Source: Treponema_C sp050320395 (lineage in GTDB: Bacteria > Spirochaetota > Spirochaetia > Treponematales > Treponemataceae). Taken from it: 64,000 nt of DNA. Made by a program: the position numbers and the translations under genes. Location: NCBI RefSeq assembly GCF_050320395.1, contig NZ_CP144459.1:1054001-1118000 (forward strand). Direction: 5' to 3'. Shown in pieces: positions 51,726 to 60,142 of this stretch. How positions within the stretch are numbered: the stretch's first letter is position 1; every line of letters begins with the position of its first letter. The notes beneath the pieces are model-generated. The model was given only the letters and a program-made list of their open reading frames with translations. It did not search any database and was not told the origin of the DNA.

Positions 51726-52658
51726 TTATGTCCGCTGTATTTCTTTTATAAAAGCATCTACCTCTTTTGCCCATTTCCGGTATGTTTCCTTTTTTACGGG
51801 AAAATGCGGACCGGGAAAATCAACATATTTTTTATCTTTACATTTAATGTTGTCAAATGTTTTTTTCATGTAATACACCGGTGTCATTTTATCTTCGTTC
51901 GGTTGGCATAATAACACAGGCTTATTATACGCATTATGAAGAATGTCCGGTTTTGATTGCGTTAATAAACTGACAATTCCTCTAAAGCTTATCAATGTTC
52001 CGGCGTGCGGATCGATTTTGACTAAATCGTTAAATTCTTTGTCATCGGTTAATGTATCATACGATATAAAAGCATATGTCTTCAGCCTGATTTTTCCGAT
52101 GAGTTTTGATAAGAGCTTACATATCGGCAATAGAACAAAGGTCATTTTTTTCGTATTCGTTTCTTTGCACATAAATTCTTTATCGGAAAAATCCCATAGA
52201 CACCAGCATATTAACCCGTCGGCGAGATTATATCTTGCATCGCAAGCATAAGCTAAGGGGCCGCCCATACTGGCTCCTCCGAGAAATACTTTCCCGGTAA
52301 AGTTTTTTCTCGCATATTCAACCGTATCTTTTAGATTTACTAAATGTTCGTTCCAGGTAAAGTTCCCTTTTACACGTTTATTATAGCCGTACCCCTCTAA
52401 GTCCGGCGCAATGATGTTATATCCTAATTTATATAAGGGCATCAAAAAGGGGAGTAACAGACGGGCATACCCTGCAATACCGTGCGAAAACACCAGAGTA
52501 GGATTATTGATGTTATCGGTTTTATACACTTCAATATGTATCGGGCCGTTAATTGATTGTATCTCTTCGATTTTTACGTTTTTATTCCACTCGGCTATTA
52601 ACTCATTTCCGAACCACCTATCCATGTAATTCTTCCAAAAATCAATGCCCGTATGCAT
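51726..52658 (-). CDS. alpha/beta hydrolase
   Basis: Serine hydrolase of 310 residues. The oxyanion part is VFSHGIAGYARLLLPFL, the nucleophile elbow GGASMGGPLAYA, a later Asp lies in QPNEDKMTPVYY, and the His in FPGPHFPVKKE. No signal peptide. GGAGGCGG lies 6 bases ahead of the start. Base composition is between that of the core genome and the island. Monoglyceride- or ester-type substrates are usual for the group; nothing more specific can be read. Confidence 0.82.
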   Translation of the reverse strand: MHTGIDFWKNYMDRWFGNELIAEWNKNVKIEEIQSINGPIHIEVYKTDNINNPTLVFSHGIAGYARLLLPFLMPLYKLGYNIIAPDLEGYGYNKRVKGNFTWNEHLVNLKDTVEYARKNFTGKVFLGGASMGGPLAYACDARYNLADGLICWCLWDFSDKEFMCKETNTKKMTFVLLPICKLLSKLIGKIRLKTYAFISYDTLTDDKEFNDLVKIDPHAGTLISFRGIVSLLTQSKPDILHNAYNKPVLLCQPNEDKMTPVYYMKKTFDNIKCKDKKYVDFPGPHFPVKKETYRKWAKEVDAFIKEIQRT

Positions 52659-52783
52659 AGCCCGCCTCCAAAAAAGATTTGACCGCCTTTTTTACGGTTT
52701 ATATTCTATCATTTTTTAGCGGTTTTTGTAAGCTCTGTGATGATCATATTAATATCGTTGCTTTGAGCTTGCAGTGACTAACT

Positions 52784-52827
52784 GACCAAATACAGGAAAA
52801 GTGATATAATGAAAAAGTATCAATTTG
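52784..52827 (+). promoter_or_regulatory. first copy of a 44-bp promoter-bearing direct repeat
   Basis: Identical over 44 bp to 58227-58270. It contains TATAAT (52805-52810) 17 bp after CTGACC (52782-52787), then ATGAAAAAG. A tiny frame follows (MKKYQFDENGLLKF, stop at 52853). The TfoX-like gene begins 20 bases later. Confidence 0.8.
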
Positions 52828-52872
52828 ATGAAAACGGATTGCTGAAATTTTGAGGATAAATAGGGAAAGAGT

Positions 52873-53193
52873 ATGCCGTCAAGTAAAGAATATTTAAATT
52901 TCATTTTAGGGCAGTTATCAGGATTGAAAGATATTACTTATCGTACAATGATGGGTGAGTATATAATTTATTATCATGGAAAAATCGTAGGCGGAATTTA
53001 TGATGATAGATTTTTGGTAAAACCTGTTAAATCCGCAATAGCATATATGCCGAATGCAGAATATGAATTACCGTATGAAGGTGCAAAGAAAATGCTTTTA
53101 GTAGATGATGTAGATAACAAAGAATTTTTAGCCGGCTTAGTCAATGTAATGTATGATGAGTTACCTGCACCAAAATCAAAGAAAAAGAAATAA
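52873..53193 (+). CDS. TfoX N-terminal-domain protein
   Basis: Protein of 106 residues: LSGLKDITYRTMMGEYIIYYHGKIVGGIYDDRFLVKPVKSA and YEGAKKMLLVDDVDNKEFLAGLV, the TfoX N-terminal domain fold, with a basic tail (PKSKKKK). TfoX/Sxy proteins control competence genes in some bacteria, but short single-domain forms like this one have no proven role and are common on mobile units. AGGGAAAG lies before the ATG. It follows the first copy of the 44-bp repeat. Confidence 0.85.
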   Translation: MPSSKEYLNFILGQLSGLKDITYRTMMGEYIIYYHGKIVGGIYDDRFLVKPVKSAIAYMPNAEYELPYEGAKKMLLVDDVDNKEFLAGLVNVMYDELPAPKSKKKK

Positions 53194-53198
53194 TCAAC

Positions 53199-53345
53199 TC
53201 CCGATTTGCTGCACTAACACAACTAAATCAGCATAAGGATGTTAGTGCCGAATTTGAGTATGGATTGAATGCCTACGTTAATCCACAGGCGGTAGACTAT
53301 TACGGCGGCGGCTATTTTCAAAAAGCCTTTAAGGAAATAAAACCT
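53199..53345 (+). pseudogene. unrecognised gene fragment
   Basis: A plus-strand reading without start codon: RFAALTQLNQHKDVSAEFEY, GLNAYVNPQAVDYYGGGYFQ, KAFKEIKPY, running into the 3' end of the exporter gene at 53345. The composition is protein-like but I do not know the family. Confidence 0.35.
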
Positions 53346-55114
53346 TATATTTTCCATTTTTCTGTTTGATATTGCATATCCCAAAGTTTTTTATACAATC
53401 CTATTTGCTTCATCAATTCATTATGTGTTCCTTTTTGACTGATGCTGCCGTCTTCAATAACAAGAATTTGATCTACGTTCTGTATAGTCGATAATTTATG
53501 AGCAATCATAATAACCGTTTTATTTTTCAATAGCTCCTGTAATGCCGATTGTATTTTTACTTCGTTTTCTATATCTATATTCGCAGTTACCTCGTCTAAA
53601 AGTACTATCGGAGCATCTTTTATTAAAGCTCTGGCAATTGCAATTCTTTGCTTTTCACCGCCGGAAAGAGTTGAACCGCCTTCTCCCGGTACCGTATCGT
53701 ATCCGTCGGGAAGCTCCATAATAAAATCGTGACATCCGGCTTTTTTTGCCGCTTCAACGACTTCATCCAGGCTTGCCGACGGTTTTCCTATTCTAATATT
53801 GTTCAAAATAGAATCCTGAAATAAAAAAACATCTTGAAATACAAAACTTAGATTGCGTAACAAATGTTCATAAGACAAATTTTGAATTTCCTTGCCGCCT
53901 ATTTTTATTTTTCCCTGCTGAGCATCCCAAAACCTTCCAAGTAAGTTAATAATGGTTGTCTTTCCGCTGCCGGATAATCCCACCAATGCCGTAGTTTTTT
54001 TTTCCGGAATATGAAAGGAGAGGTTCTTAAGAACATGTGTACTGTCATAAGCAAAACTGACATTCTCATAGGAAATATCAAATTGGTCCGGTTCCTCTTC
54101 TCCGGAAATATCGGACATAACAGGAATATTATCAATTATATCCATGCGTTCCAAGGATTGAGCTGTCATTTTTGCAAATATGCTGAAAATACCCATTCCC
54201 TCTATTCCTTGAAACAAGCCGAAAGAGGAAAGCGTTAATAAAAACAATCGCATATAATCAATGTCATTCCGAAGAAAAAACATTCCTGCCAAGAAAACCG
54301 TACCGGCGGTTATAGCTCGAAACCAAAACTGAAATAAGGCAATCGGAAAAAGATGTGAAAGTTCATTGCGAATAGATTCATCCCGAAGCTTTTCAAACAT
54401 CTGCATGATTTTTGTTTTATGTTGCTTTTCCGTTTGACATGATTTTAAAATATGAATCCCGTGAATAAATTCAACCGTTTCCTCTGTTACCGTACCGATG
54501 AATTTTTGCCGATTTATATTTAATCTATCCTGTGTTGAAGCAAGACGCCTATATGCATACCAAGCCGGGATCAACAAGAGTACAGTGAAAATAAATATTC
54601 TATAGTCCACACAGAACAGAAATATTAAACCGATAATTAAAGAAGGAATTCCCGTTGCCGCTTTTTCAATAACTCCTATTCCTTCTATTTCAAGAAATGC
54701 CGCATCCGAAGTAATTGTGGATATGAGGTCGCCTTGATTCTTTTTGCTGAAAAAACCCATTGAAGCATGTTTTAGGTGCGAACCCAAAGATATCCGCTTC
54801 TCACATATAGCCTCATACCCGGCTCCTGAACGTAAACGCATCGTAGCATATCGTAGAATAATGCGGCAGATAATCGTTACTGCCATAGCTGCAATACATA
54901 ATACAAGCAATTTTTCATCAAGCTGTCTTGTTGCATTTTTATTTAATTCCGGTATGGAGGCAACCATATAGTAAGCTATGACCAAAGGAATCATAATGAA
55001 TATTCCATCTAAAAAGTTAAATAGAAATGAAAGATAGAGCCTTTTGTACTGTGTCTTCATCAGTCCCAAAAATTTATACACCGTTTTTAGCATAAAAAGA
55101 CTCCTTTCTTTCAC
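53345..55114 (-). CDS. ABC exporter half-transporter (second of a pair)
   Basis: Protein of 589 residues: six membrane helices (about 25-315) fused to an ATPase domain. Walker A is GLSGSGKTT, the signature is LSGGEKQRIAIARA, Walker B IVLLDEVTANID, and H-loop IAHKLST. The Asp-Glu order of Walker B (LLDE) is complete. It overlaps the upstream half-transporter by 41 bases, so the pair probably forms a heterodimer. The Firmicutes-like sequence and base use suggest transfer. Substrate unknown; relatives with an AraC regulator export peptides or siderophore-like compounds. Confidence 0.88.
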   Translation of the reverse strand: MKERSLFMLKTVYKFLGLMKTQYKRLYLSFLFNFLDGIFIMIPLVIAYYMVASIPELNKNATRQLDEKLLVLCIAAMAVTIICRIILRYATMRLRSGAGYEAICEKRISLGSHLKHASMGFFSKKNQGDLISTITSDAAFLEIEGIGVIEKAATGIPSLIIGLIFLFCVDYRIFIFTVLLLIPAWYAYRRLASTQDRLNINRQKFIGTVTEETVEFIHGIHILKSCQTEKQHKTKIMQMFEKLRDESIRNELSHLFPIALFQFWFRAITAGTVFLAGMFFLRNDIDYMRLFLLTLSSFGLFQGIEGMGIFSIFAKMTAQSLERMDIIDNIPVMSDISGEEEPDQFDISYENVSFAYDSTHVLKNLSFHIPEKKTTALVGLSGSGKTTIINLLGRFWDAQQGKIKIGGKEIQNLSYEHLLRNLSFVFQDVFLFQDSILNNIRIGKPSASLDEVVEAAKKAGCHDFIMELPDGYDTVPGEGGSTLSGGEKQRIAIARALIKDAPIVLLDEVTANIDIENEVKIQSALQELLKNKTVIMIAHKLSTIQNVDQILVIEDGSISQKGTHNELMKQIGLYKKLWDMQYQTEKWKI

Positions 55115-56843
55115 CGATTTCCGAGGTTTTCGAAATATAGGCAGACCACATTTTTTTGTATAAGGCGGAGGTTTTAATCAATTCCTCATGACTTCCTACA
55201 GAATCCGGCTTTCCGGCATCAAGTACAATAATCTTGTCACAGTCTGTAACCGTCGTAAGCCTATGTGCAATAACAATCAATGTTTTGTCTTTACATAAAG
55301 CCATCAATGAGTCCTGAATTTTATTCTGATTCTCCATGTCGGTATAAGCAGTTGCTTCATCCAGAATTAAAATGGGGGCATTTTTCAAAATTGCTCTTGC
55401 AATGACAATTCTTTGCCGCTGCCCTCCGGACAGCTTTGCTCCCGCATTTCCGACAACAGTATCGTAACCGTGCTCAAGGTTTTCGATAAAATCACTACAT
55501 TGTGCATTTGTTGCGGCAATTTTAACTTCCTCGTCTGTTGCCGCCGGGTTTCCTAATCGTATATTTTCCATGATGGACATATTAAACAAAAATGTATCCT
55601 GTGTTACATAGCTGATTTTTGACATTAATTCCGACAGCGGAAGATTTTTATAGTCTACACCGCCGATTGTAATACATCCGTCCGTTACATCCCAAAATCT
55701 TGCAAGGAGATTTGCAATCGTGGTCTTTCCGCTGCCGGAAGGACCGACAATAGCAACTTTAGTGTTTTCCTCAATCGTAAGAGAAATATCATGTAAAACC
55801 GTTTCTTTTCCGTAGGCAAAAGAAACATGGCTTAGTTCAATTTTATTGTTTAAAATCGTTTTTTCTGAAGCAATTTCTTTTAATTCCGATGCGGAAAGAA
55901 TTTCGTCAATCAGATGTTTTCCATTTCTTATGTGATAGAAATTATCCATAAACTCGGTAAATTTAAGCAAGGATGAACCAAGTCCTACGGAAAGCAGCAC
56001 GGAAAAGAGAAAAATCTGTCCCGAAAGACTTCTATACACATAGAGGCAGCCGCCAACGCACAAAACACTTACTGTAATGGAAGACAATAGAACCAATGCC
56101 GGCGCTGAAACGATATACATTTTGTTATACAGTTTTAATGTGGATTTTTTGTAATTACGAATGGCTTCCTCATATTTAGAATAAGCTCTTTTTTCCTGAC
56201 CGAATATTTTAATTTCCTTGTTGCCTCGAATATATTCAATAACTCTATTGTTCATATGTTCCAATGCCGAATAGTACGTATTTGCGAACTCGTTCATTAT
56301 ACCGATGTACATCGGTAAATAAAAAATCAAAGTCAGTATGGCAGGTACCATTACAGCTAAAGCCATTCGCCAATCAACAAAAAATAAAATAACAATAATC
56401 CCCGCAGGAATCAAAACATTTGATGTTGTTTCGGGGATAGCGTGTGCTAAAGGAAACTCGAGCCGTTCCGTTCCGTCAATAAGCATATGTTGAAAATGTC
56501 CCGTACCATGCAGTTGAATATATCCCAGCGGCATCCGTAACATTTTATTCGTTATAGCAATTCGTATCTCTTCCAGTATACGGAAAGCGGTTTTATGAGA
56601 AATTGCGGTGGACAAACCGTGACAGATAAGCTGTAAAACAAAAGCTGCAAGAATAAAAAGCGTACCTATGATAATATCGTTATAGCTAAAGTCCGACACC
56701 AGTCCGTTTAACAAACGATAAAGGATATAGTAGGGAGCAAGCCCCCAAAATACGCCCGCAATTGCCGACAAAACAGAACCGATATATGAGGTTATATAAG
56801 GTTTTAAGAAGTCAACAAATCTTCTTTCACTGTTCTTGTACAT
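55074..56843 (-). CDS. ABC exporter half-transporter (first of a pair)
   Basis: Protein of 589 residues with six helices (about 15-310) and an ATPase domain: GPSGSGKTTIANLLARFWD, signature LSGGQRQRIVIARA, Walker B ILILDEATAYTD, H-loop IAHRLTT. AGGAGG precedes the start. It is followed by its partner with overlapping frames and preceded by a small membrane-protein fragment and, divergently, by an AraC regulator, a common arrangement in Firmicutes clusters. The substrate is unknown. Confidence 0.88.
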   Translation of the reverse strand: MYKNSERRFVDFLKPYITSYIGSVLSAIAGVFWGLAPYYILYRLLNGLVSDFSYNDIIIGTLFILAAFVLQLICHGLSTAISHKTAFRILEEIRIAITNKMLRMPLGYIQLHGTGHFQHMLIDGTERLEFPLAHAIPETTSNVLIPAGIIVILFFVDWRMALAVMVPAILTLIFYLPMYIGIMNEFANTYYSALEHMNNRVIEYIRGNKEIKIFGQEKRAYSKYEEAIRNYKKSTLKLYNKMYIVSAPALVLLSSITVSVLCVGGCLYVYRSLSGQIFLFSVLLSVGLGSSLLKFTEFMDNFYHIRNGKHLIDEILSASELKEIASEKTILNNKIELSHVSFAYGKETVLHDISLTIEENTKVAIVGPSGSGKTTIANLLARFWDVTDGCITIGGVDYKNLPLSELMSKISYVTQDTFLFNMSIMENIRLGNPAATDEEVKIAATNAQCSDFIENLEHGYDTVVGNAGAKLSGGQRQRIVIARAILKNAPILILDEATAYTDMENQNKIQDSLMALCKDKTLIVIAHRLTTVTDCDKIIVLDAGKPDSVGSHEELIKTSALYKKMWSAYISKTSEIGERKESFYAKNGV

Positions 56844-56868
56844 AAAGCCTCCTAATATTTTCCTTAAT

Positions 56869-57048
56869 TTATATTCTTAAAATTACAGTATAATATTGCC
56901 TCCCTGCTATCAGCACGATTACTGCAATAAAAAAGGAGAGTAATGTTACTTCCGGCTTTCCTGAAAGCATCATACATACCATAATGAGCAAATCTAAAAA
57001 AAGAATTGTTCTGAAATCAAAAGTTTTATTTTTTATTGTTCTATTCAT
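56869..57048 (-). CDS. short membrane protein, possibly the truncated start of an EcfT/CbiQ-like subunit
   Basis: Protein of 59 residues from the ATG at 57048 (GGGG 8 bases ahead); upstream in-frame codons at 57054 and 57072 are alternatives. Two helices (ILFLDLLIMVCMMLSGKPEV and LLSFFIAVIVLIAGRQY). In related AraC-exporter clusters this place is held by a full energy-coupling-type membrane protein whose N-terminus looks alike (FDFRTILFLDLL...). Here the frame stops after VILRI. I read it as an N-terminal remnant, with moderate doubt. Confidence 0.5.
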   Translation of the reverse strand: MNRTIKNKTFDFRTILFLDLLIMVCMMLSGKPEVTLLSFFIAVIVLIAGRQYYTVILRI

Positions 57049-57107
57049 TGTCATACCCCTTGCAATGGGCATCTTAAATAAGACTGTTTTTATATCGGAT
57101 TTTATGG

Positions 57108-57124
57108 TATAATATCATATTATA
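57108..57124. promoter_or_regulatory. palindromic double -10 between divergent genes
   Basis: TATAATAT-C-ATATTATA (57108-57124) offers a TATAAT in both directions between the AraC gene and the exporter operon. It may also be the operator of the AraC protein. No clear -35 boxes at ideal spacing. Confidence 0.4.
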
Positions 57125-57210
57125 GTTAGTCATGTCTGATATTTTGCAAGTTTTTGGCTTTTCGCCATACTTTTTGACTTTTACAATAATCAAAATAAGG
57201 GGTGAAGTTC

Positions 57211-58182
57211 TTGAATAAAGGGTACCGGAGTTTTCTCGAACATACTGAAAGCAAGCTTTCACAAAACAATACTTTTACGAATCCTTGCTTCAACACATAT
57301 CAATTTTCATCGGAATTAGGTAAAGGATATACATCTATATATGAACTTGATTCTTATGCAAGTATTTGTATTGCAAATCATTCATATGTAAAAGATTTTG
57401 AGTATGCTGTTACATCTGATGATTCCATATCTATACAACAATATTATTCAATTGATTCGGATCACCATTATCCCAAAGGAGATGTTTATTCTGGGATGCA
57501 GTATATTAACTATACTCCTTATAACGAAGTGTACAAATATGTTATCAAAAAAGATATTCCCGCAAAAGTTATAGGAATTCAGCTTATGCCGGAATACTAT
57601 GAGACCTATCTAAAAAAAGAATTTGGCGGAAACAGCGTAAATCTTAAAGAGGAACTGAAAGCATTTCCACATGGTATTCTTATACCTGAAATATCATCTG
57701 TTTTTAATCAAATCAGAAATTTCACAGGCAATAAATATAGTACAAAGTTATTTTTCAAAAGTAAAATCGATGAATTGACTGCTATCAGTATTCAAAAAGC
57801 GGATATATTTCGAGGCTTAAATGCAAGTGTTTCCCTTGCGGATCGAAATGCTATTATAGAAATTACGGCATATTTGAATCAAAATTTGTCAAAGAAATTT
57901 TCACTGATTGAATTGTCCGCAGATGCCTATATGAGCATTTCAAAATTTAAGTATGTGTTTAAGACTGTTGTCGGTCAATCTCTTTCAGAATATCTGACAC
58001 AAAAAAGAATGGAGCAGGCTTGTGAAATGTTATCATATAGTAATTTGTATGTTGCAGAGATTGCCTATCTCGTAGGATATAAAAATGCCGGCAGTTTTTC
58101 TTCTCAATTTAAAAAATATATGGGAGTACTGCCAAATGATTACAGATTGAACCGCTCCGATATTCATGTAAATTCAGTTTAA
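57211..58182 (+). CDS. AraC-family regulator of the exporter operon
   Basis: Protein of 323 residues, with an N-terminal sensing part (FSSELGKGYTSIYELDSYASICIANHSYVKDFEY...) and a C-terminal AraC domain (about 222-318, ITAYLNQNLSKKFSLIELSADAYMSISKFKYVFKTVVGQSLSEYL... IAYLVGYKNAGSFSSQFKKYMGVLPNDYR). The start TTG at 57211 has AAGGGG 8 bases ahead; GTG 57202 overlaps that ribosome site. Divergent from the exporter operon, which it probably controls. A broken relative lies at 51246-51645. Confidence 0.85.
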   Translation: MNKGYRSFLEHTESKLSQNNTFTNPCFNTYQFSSELGKGYTSIYELDSYASICIANHSYVKDFEYAVTSDDSISIQQYYSIDSDHHYPKGDVYSGMQYINYTPYNEVYKYVIKKDIPAKVIGIQLMPEYYETYLKKEFGGNSVNLKEELKAFPHGILIPEISSVFNQIRNFTGNKYSTKLFFKSKIDELTAISIQKADIFRGLNASVSLADRNAIIEITAYLNQNLSKKFSLIELSADAYMSISKFKYVFKTVVGQSLSEYLTQKRMEQACEMLSYSNLYVAEIAYLVGYKNAGSFSSQFKKYMGVLPNDYRLNRSDIHVNSV

Positions 58183-58226
58183 TATATGATTGGTATTGTA
58201 AAATCCGTTAAACAGTTTGATTAACC

Positions 58227-58270
58227 GACCAAATACAGGAAAAGTGATATAATGAAAAAGTATCAATTTG
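58227..58270 (+). promoter_or_regulatory. second copy of the 44-bp promoter-bearing direct repeat
   Basis: Identical to 52784-52827, with TATAAT at 58248-58253. It lies 31 bases before the acetyltransferase ATG and so acts as its likely promoter. The two copies bracket the exporter-AraC block. Confidence 0.8.
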
Positions 58271-58301
58271 GATAAATTAAAAGTTGTTGGAGAAAATAAT
58301 A

Positions 58302-58754
58302 ATGATTTTTAGAGAAATTGATAAATCAAACTATTGGGACTGTATGGCATTGACCATTGATGATAGTCAAGAGGGCTTTGTTGCGGATAACAAACAGTCA
58401 TTAGTTGAAGCAGCTTATGAAGATGGGCTTTACACTTTAGGAATCTACCGTGAAGATATAATGGTGGGTTTTATTTTGTATGACTATGATGAAACTTTTC
58501 CCGGATGGTCTATGAGCCGTTTTATGATAGGGAAGCAATTTCAAGGTAAAGGTTACGGCAAACAGGCTGTAGTAGCGTTTTTTGATTATTTTAAGAAAAA
58601 ACACAATGCTGATAAACTGTATATAAGCGTATCTTTGGAAAACATTGTTGCATATAAAATGTATACTTCTATCGGTTTCAGGGAAATTAAAGAAATAGAG
58701 TACACATTTTGTGATAAGCGTTTTAGAGAAATGCAAATGGTAAAGGAGCTATAA
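58302..58754 (+). CDS. GNAT-family acetyltransferase (polyamine type)
   Basis: Enzyme of 150 residues using acetyl-CoA. MIFREIDKSNYWDCMALTI and the Q-x-x-G-x-G/A loop (GKQFQGKGYGKQAV) are typical of GNAT proteins; the strand YISVSLENIVAYKMYTSIGF completes the fold. The closest pattern I recall is spermine/spermidine acetyltransferase BltD. GGAG lies 10 bases ahead of the ATG at 58302. Driven from the 44-bp repeat promoter. Confidence 0.85.
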   Translation: MIFREIDKSNYWDCMALTIDDSQEGFVADNKQSLVEAAYEDGLYTLGIYREDIMVGFILYDYDETFPGWSMSRFMIGKQFQGKGYGKQAVVAFFDYFKKKHNADKLYISVSLENIVAYKMYTSIGFREIKEIEYTFCDKRFREMQMVKEL

Positions 58755-58813
58755 CGGAGATACAACTCCCGGTTTATGGGAGCAAGTAAATTGGAATTGT
58801 GGAGGGAATTTGA

Positions 58814-59416
58814 ATGAAAAATGCTGTTATATATGTTCATGGTAAGGGGGGTAATGCGGAAGAAGCTAATCACTATAAACAATTTTTTGACGATAGCTTT
58901 GAAATAATCGGATTTGATTATAAATCATTAAATCCGTGGGATGCTAAAATTGAGTTTATACATTATTTCAACTCCATCATTTCTAAATATAATAAAATTT
59001 ATTTAATTGCAAATAGCATAGGAGCATATTTTTCACTAATATCTTTATCAGATATGCCTATCGAAAAAGCGATGTTGATTTCGCCTATTATTGATATGGA
59101 AAGAATAATTTTGAATATAATGAAATGTGAAAATATAACGGAAGATGAACTCATTTTAAAGAAAGACATTGAAACTTCTTTTGGTGAATCCTTATCTTGG
59201 CAATACTTGAGCTATGTTAGAAAGAATACGATACATTGGGATATACCGACAAATATTCTTTTTGCGGATAACGACAATATGACATCAGTAGAGACCATGA
59301 CAAATTTTGCGGGTAAAATAAATGCGGACTTAACGGTTATGGAGAATGGCGAGCATTGGTTTCATACAGAGGAACAAATGACTTTTTTAGACAACTGGTT
59401 CAAAGAGAATATTTAA
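58814..59416 (+). CDS. small alpha/beta hydrolase
   Basis: Protein of 200 residues with VIYVHGKGGNAEEA at the N-terminus, the nucleophile elbow ANSIGAY, Asp in FADNDNMT and His in GEHWFH, a full catalytic triad for an alpha/beta hydrolase. GGAGGG precedes the ATG. It is one of several single-gene units in a row (acetyltransferase, hydrolase, DUF1697). The substrate is unknown. Confidence 0.82.
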   Translation: MKNAVIYVHGKGGNAEEANHYKQFFDDSFEIIGFDYKSLNPWDAKIEFIHYFNSIISKYNKIYLIANSIGAYFSLISLSDMPIEKAMLISPIIDMERIILNIMKCENITEDELILKKDIETSFGESLSWQYLSYVRKNTIHWDIPTNILFADNDNMTSVETMTNFAGKINADLTVMENGEHWFHTEEQMTFLDNWFKENI

Positions 59417-59467
59417 TCCCAGTTTGTAGGTATAGCTAAATTTGAATTTGTAAAGGAGGTTAAAAAT

Positions 59468-60007
59468 ATGAAAAGATATATCGCCTTATTGCGAGGTATC
59501 AATATAAGCGGAAAAAACAAAGTGTCAATGACAGAATTAAAGCAAGGTTTTGAAAAACTTAATTATATAGATGTCAAAACCTATTTGAACAGTGGTAATG
59601 TGATTTTTTCAGGTGATGAAGCCGATATAGTCAAAACTACAAGCCGGATTGAGGAAATGATTAAAAATCAGTTTAGTTTAGATATTTCAGTTTTTGTCAT
59701 ATCAAAGGAAGAACTTGAGGACATTTTATATCATGCACCCGACTGGTGGGGAGATGAAAGTAAGGAGATTTATGACAATTTAATCTTTATTATGCCGCCC
59801 GCTACATTCAAAGATGTATATAACGAAATCGGGGAGCCTAAAGAGGGATTAGAAAAGATAGAGGAATACAAAGAAACGGTATTTTGGTCTTTCAGCCGTA
59901 AAAATTACCAAAAGACAAACTGGTGGTCCAAAACAGCAAGTGCAAATATTAGCTCAAACCTAACGATAAGAACAGCGAATACGGTTAGAAAAATAGTTAG
60001 TATGTAA
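59468..60007 (+). CDS. DUF1697 protein
   Basis: Protein of 179 residues with the family start YIALLRGINISGKNKVSMTELKQGFEKLNYIDVKTYLNSGNVIFSG and the end ASANISSNLTIRTANTVRKI. DUF1697 proteins are common in Firmicutes and soil bacteria; no function is established. AGGAGG lies 8 bases before the ATG. A terminator follows at 60061. Confidence 0.92.
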   Translation: MKRYIALLRGINISGKNKVSMTELKQGFEKLNYIDVKTYLNSGNVIFSGDEADIVKTTSRIEEMIKNQFSLDISVFVISKEELEDILYHAPDWWGDESKEIYDNLIFIMPPATFKDVYNEIGEPKEGLEKIEEYKETVFWSFSRKNYQKTNWWSKTASANISSNLTIRTANTVRKIVSM

Positions 60008-60060
60008 TAGCTTTTTAACCCCCGGTTTTGCCGAAGTAAAACAATTAAATAAAATCACCA

Positions 60061-60099
60061 AAAGGAAGTAAAAGCAAACAGCCGATACTTCCTTTTTTT
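60061..60099 (+). terminator. terminator of the small-gene units
   Basis: AAAGGAAGTA (60061-60070) pairs with TACTTCCTTT (60086-60095), 15-base loop, T run to 60099. Confidence 0.75.
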
Positions 60100-60142
60100 A
60101 TGTCCGAATTAAGGAGTAAGAGATAAAAATAGAAAAATCCTA

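Noticed and set aside
52809..52853. 14-residue peptide MKKYQFDENGLLKF as a real gene
   Set aside because: It begins inside the 44-bp repeat and has no ribosome site; the second repeat copy continues differently.
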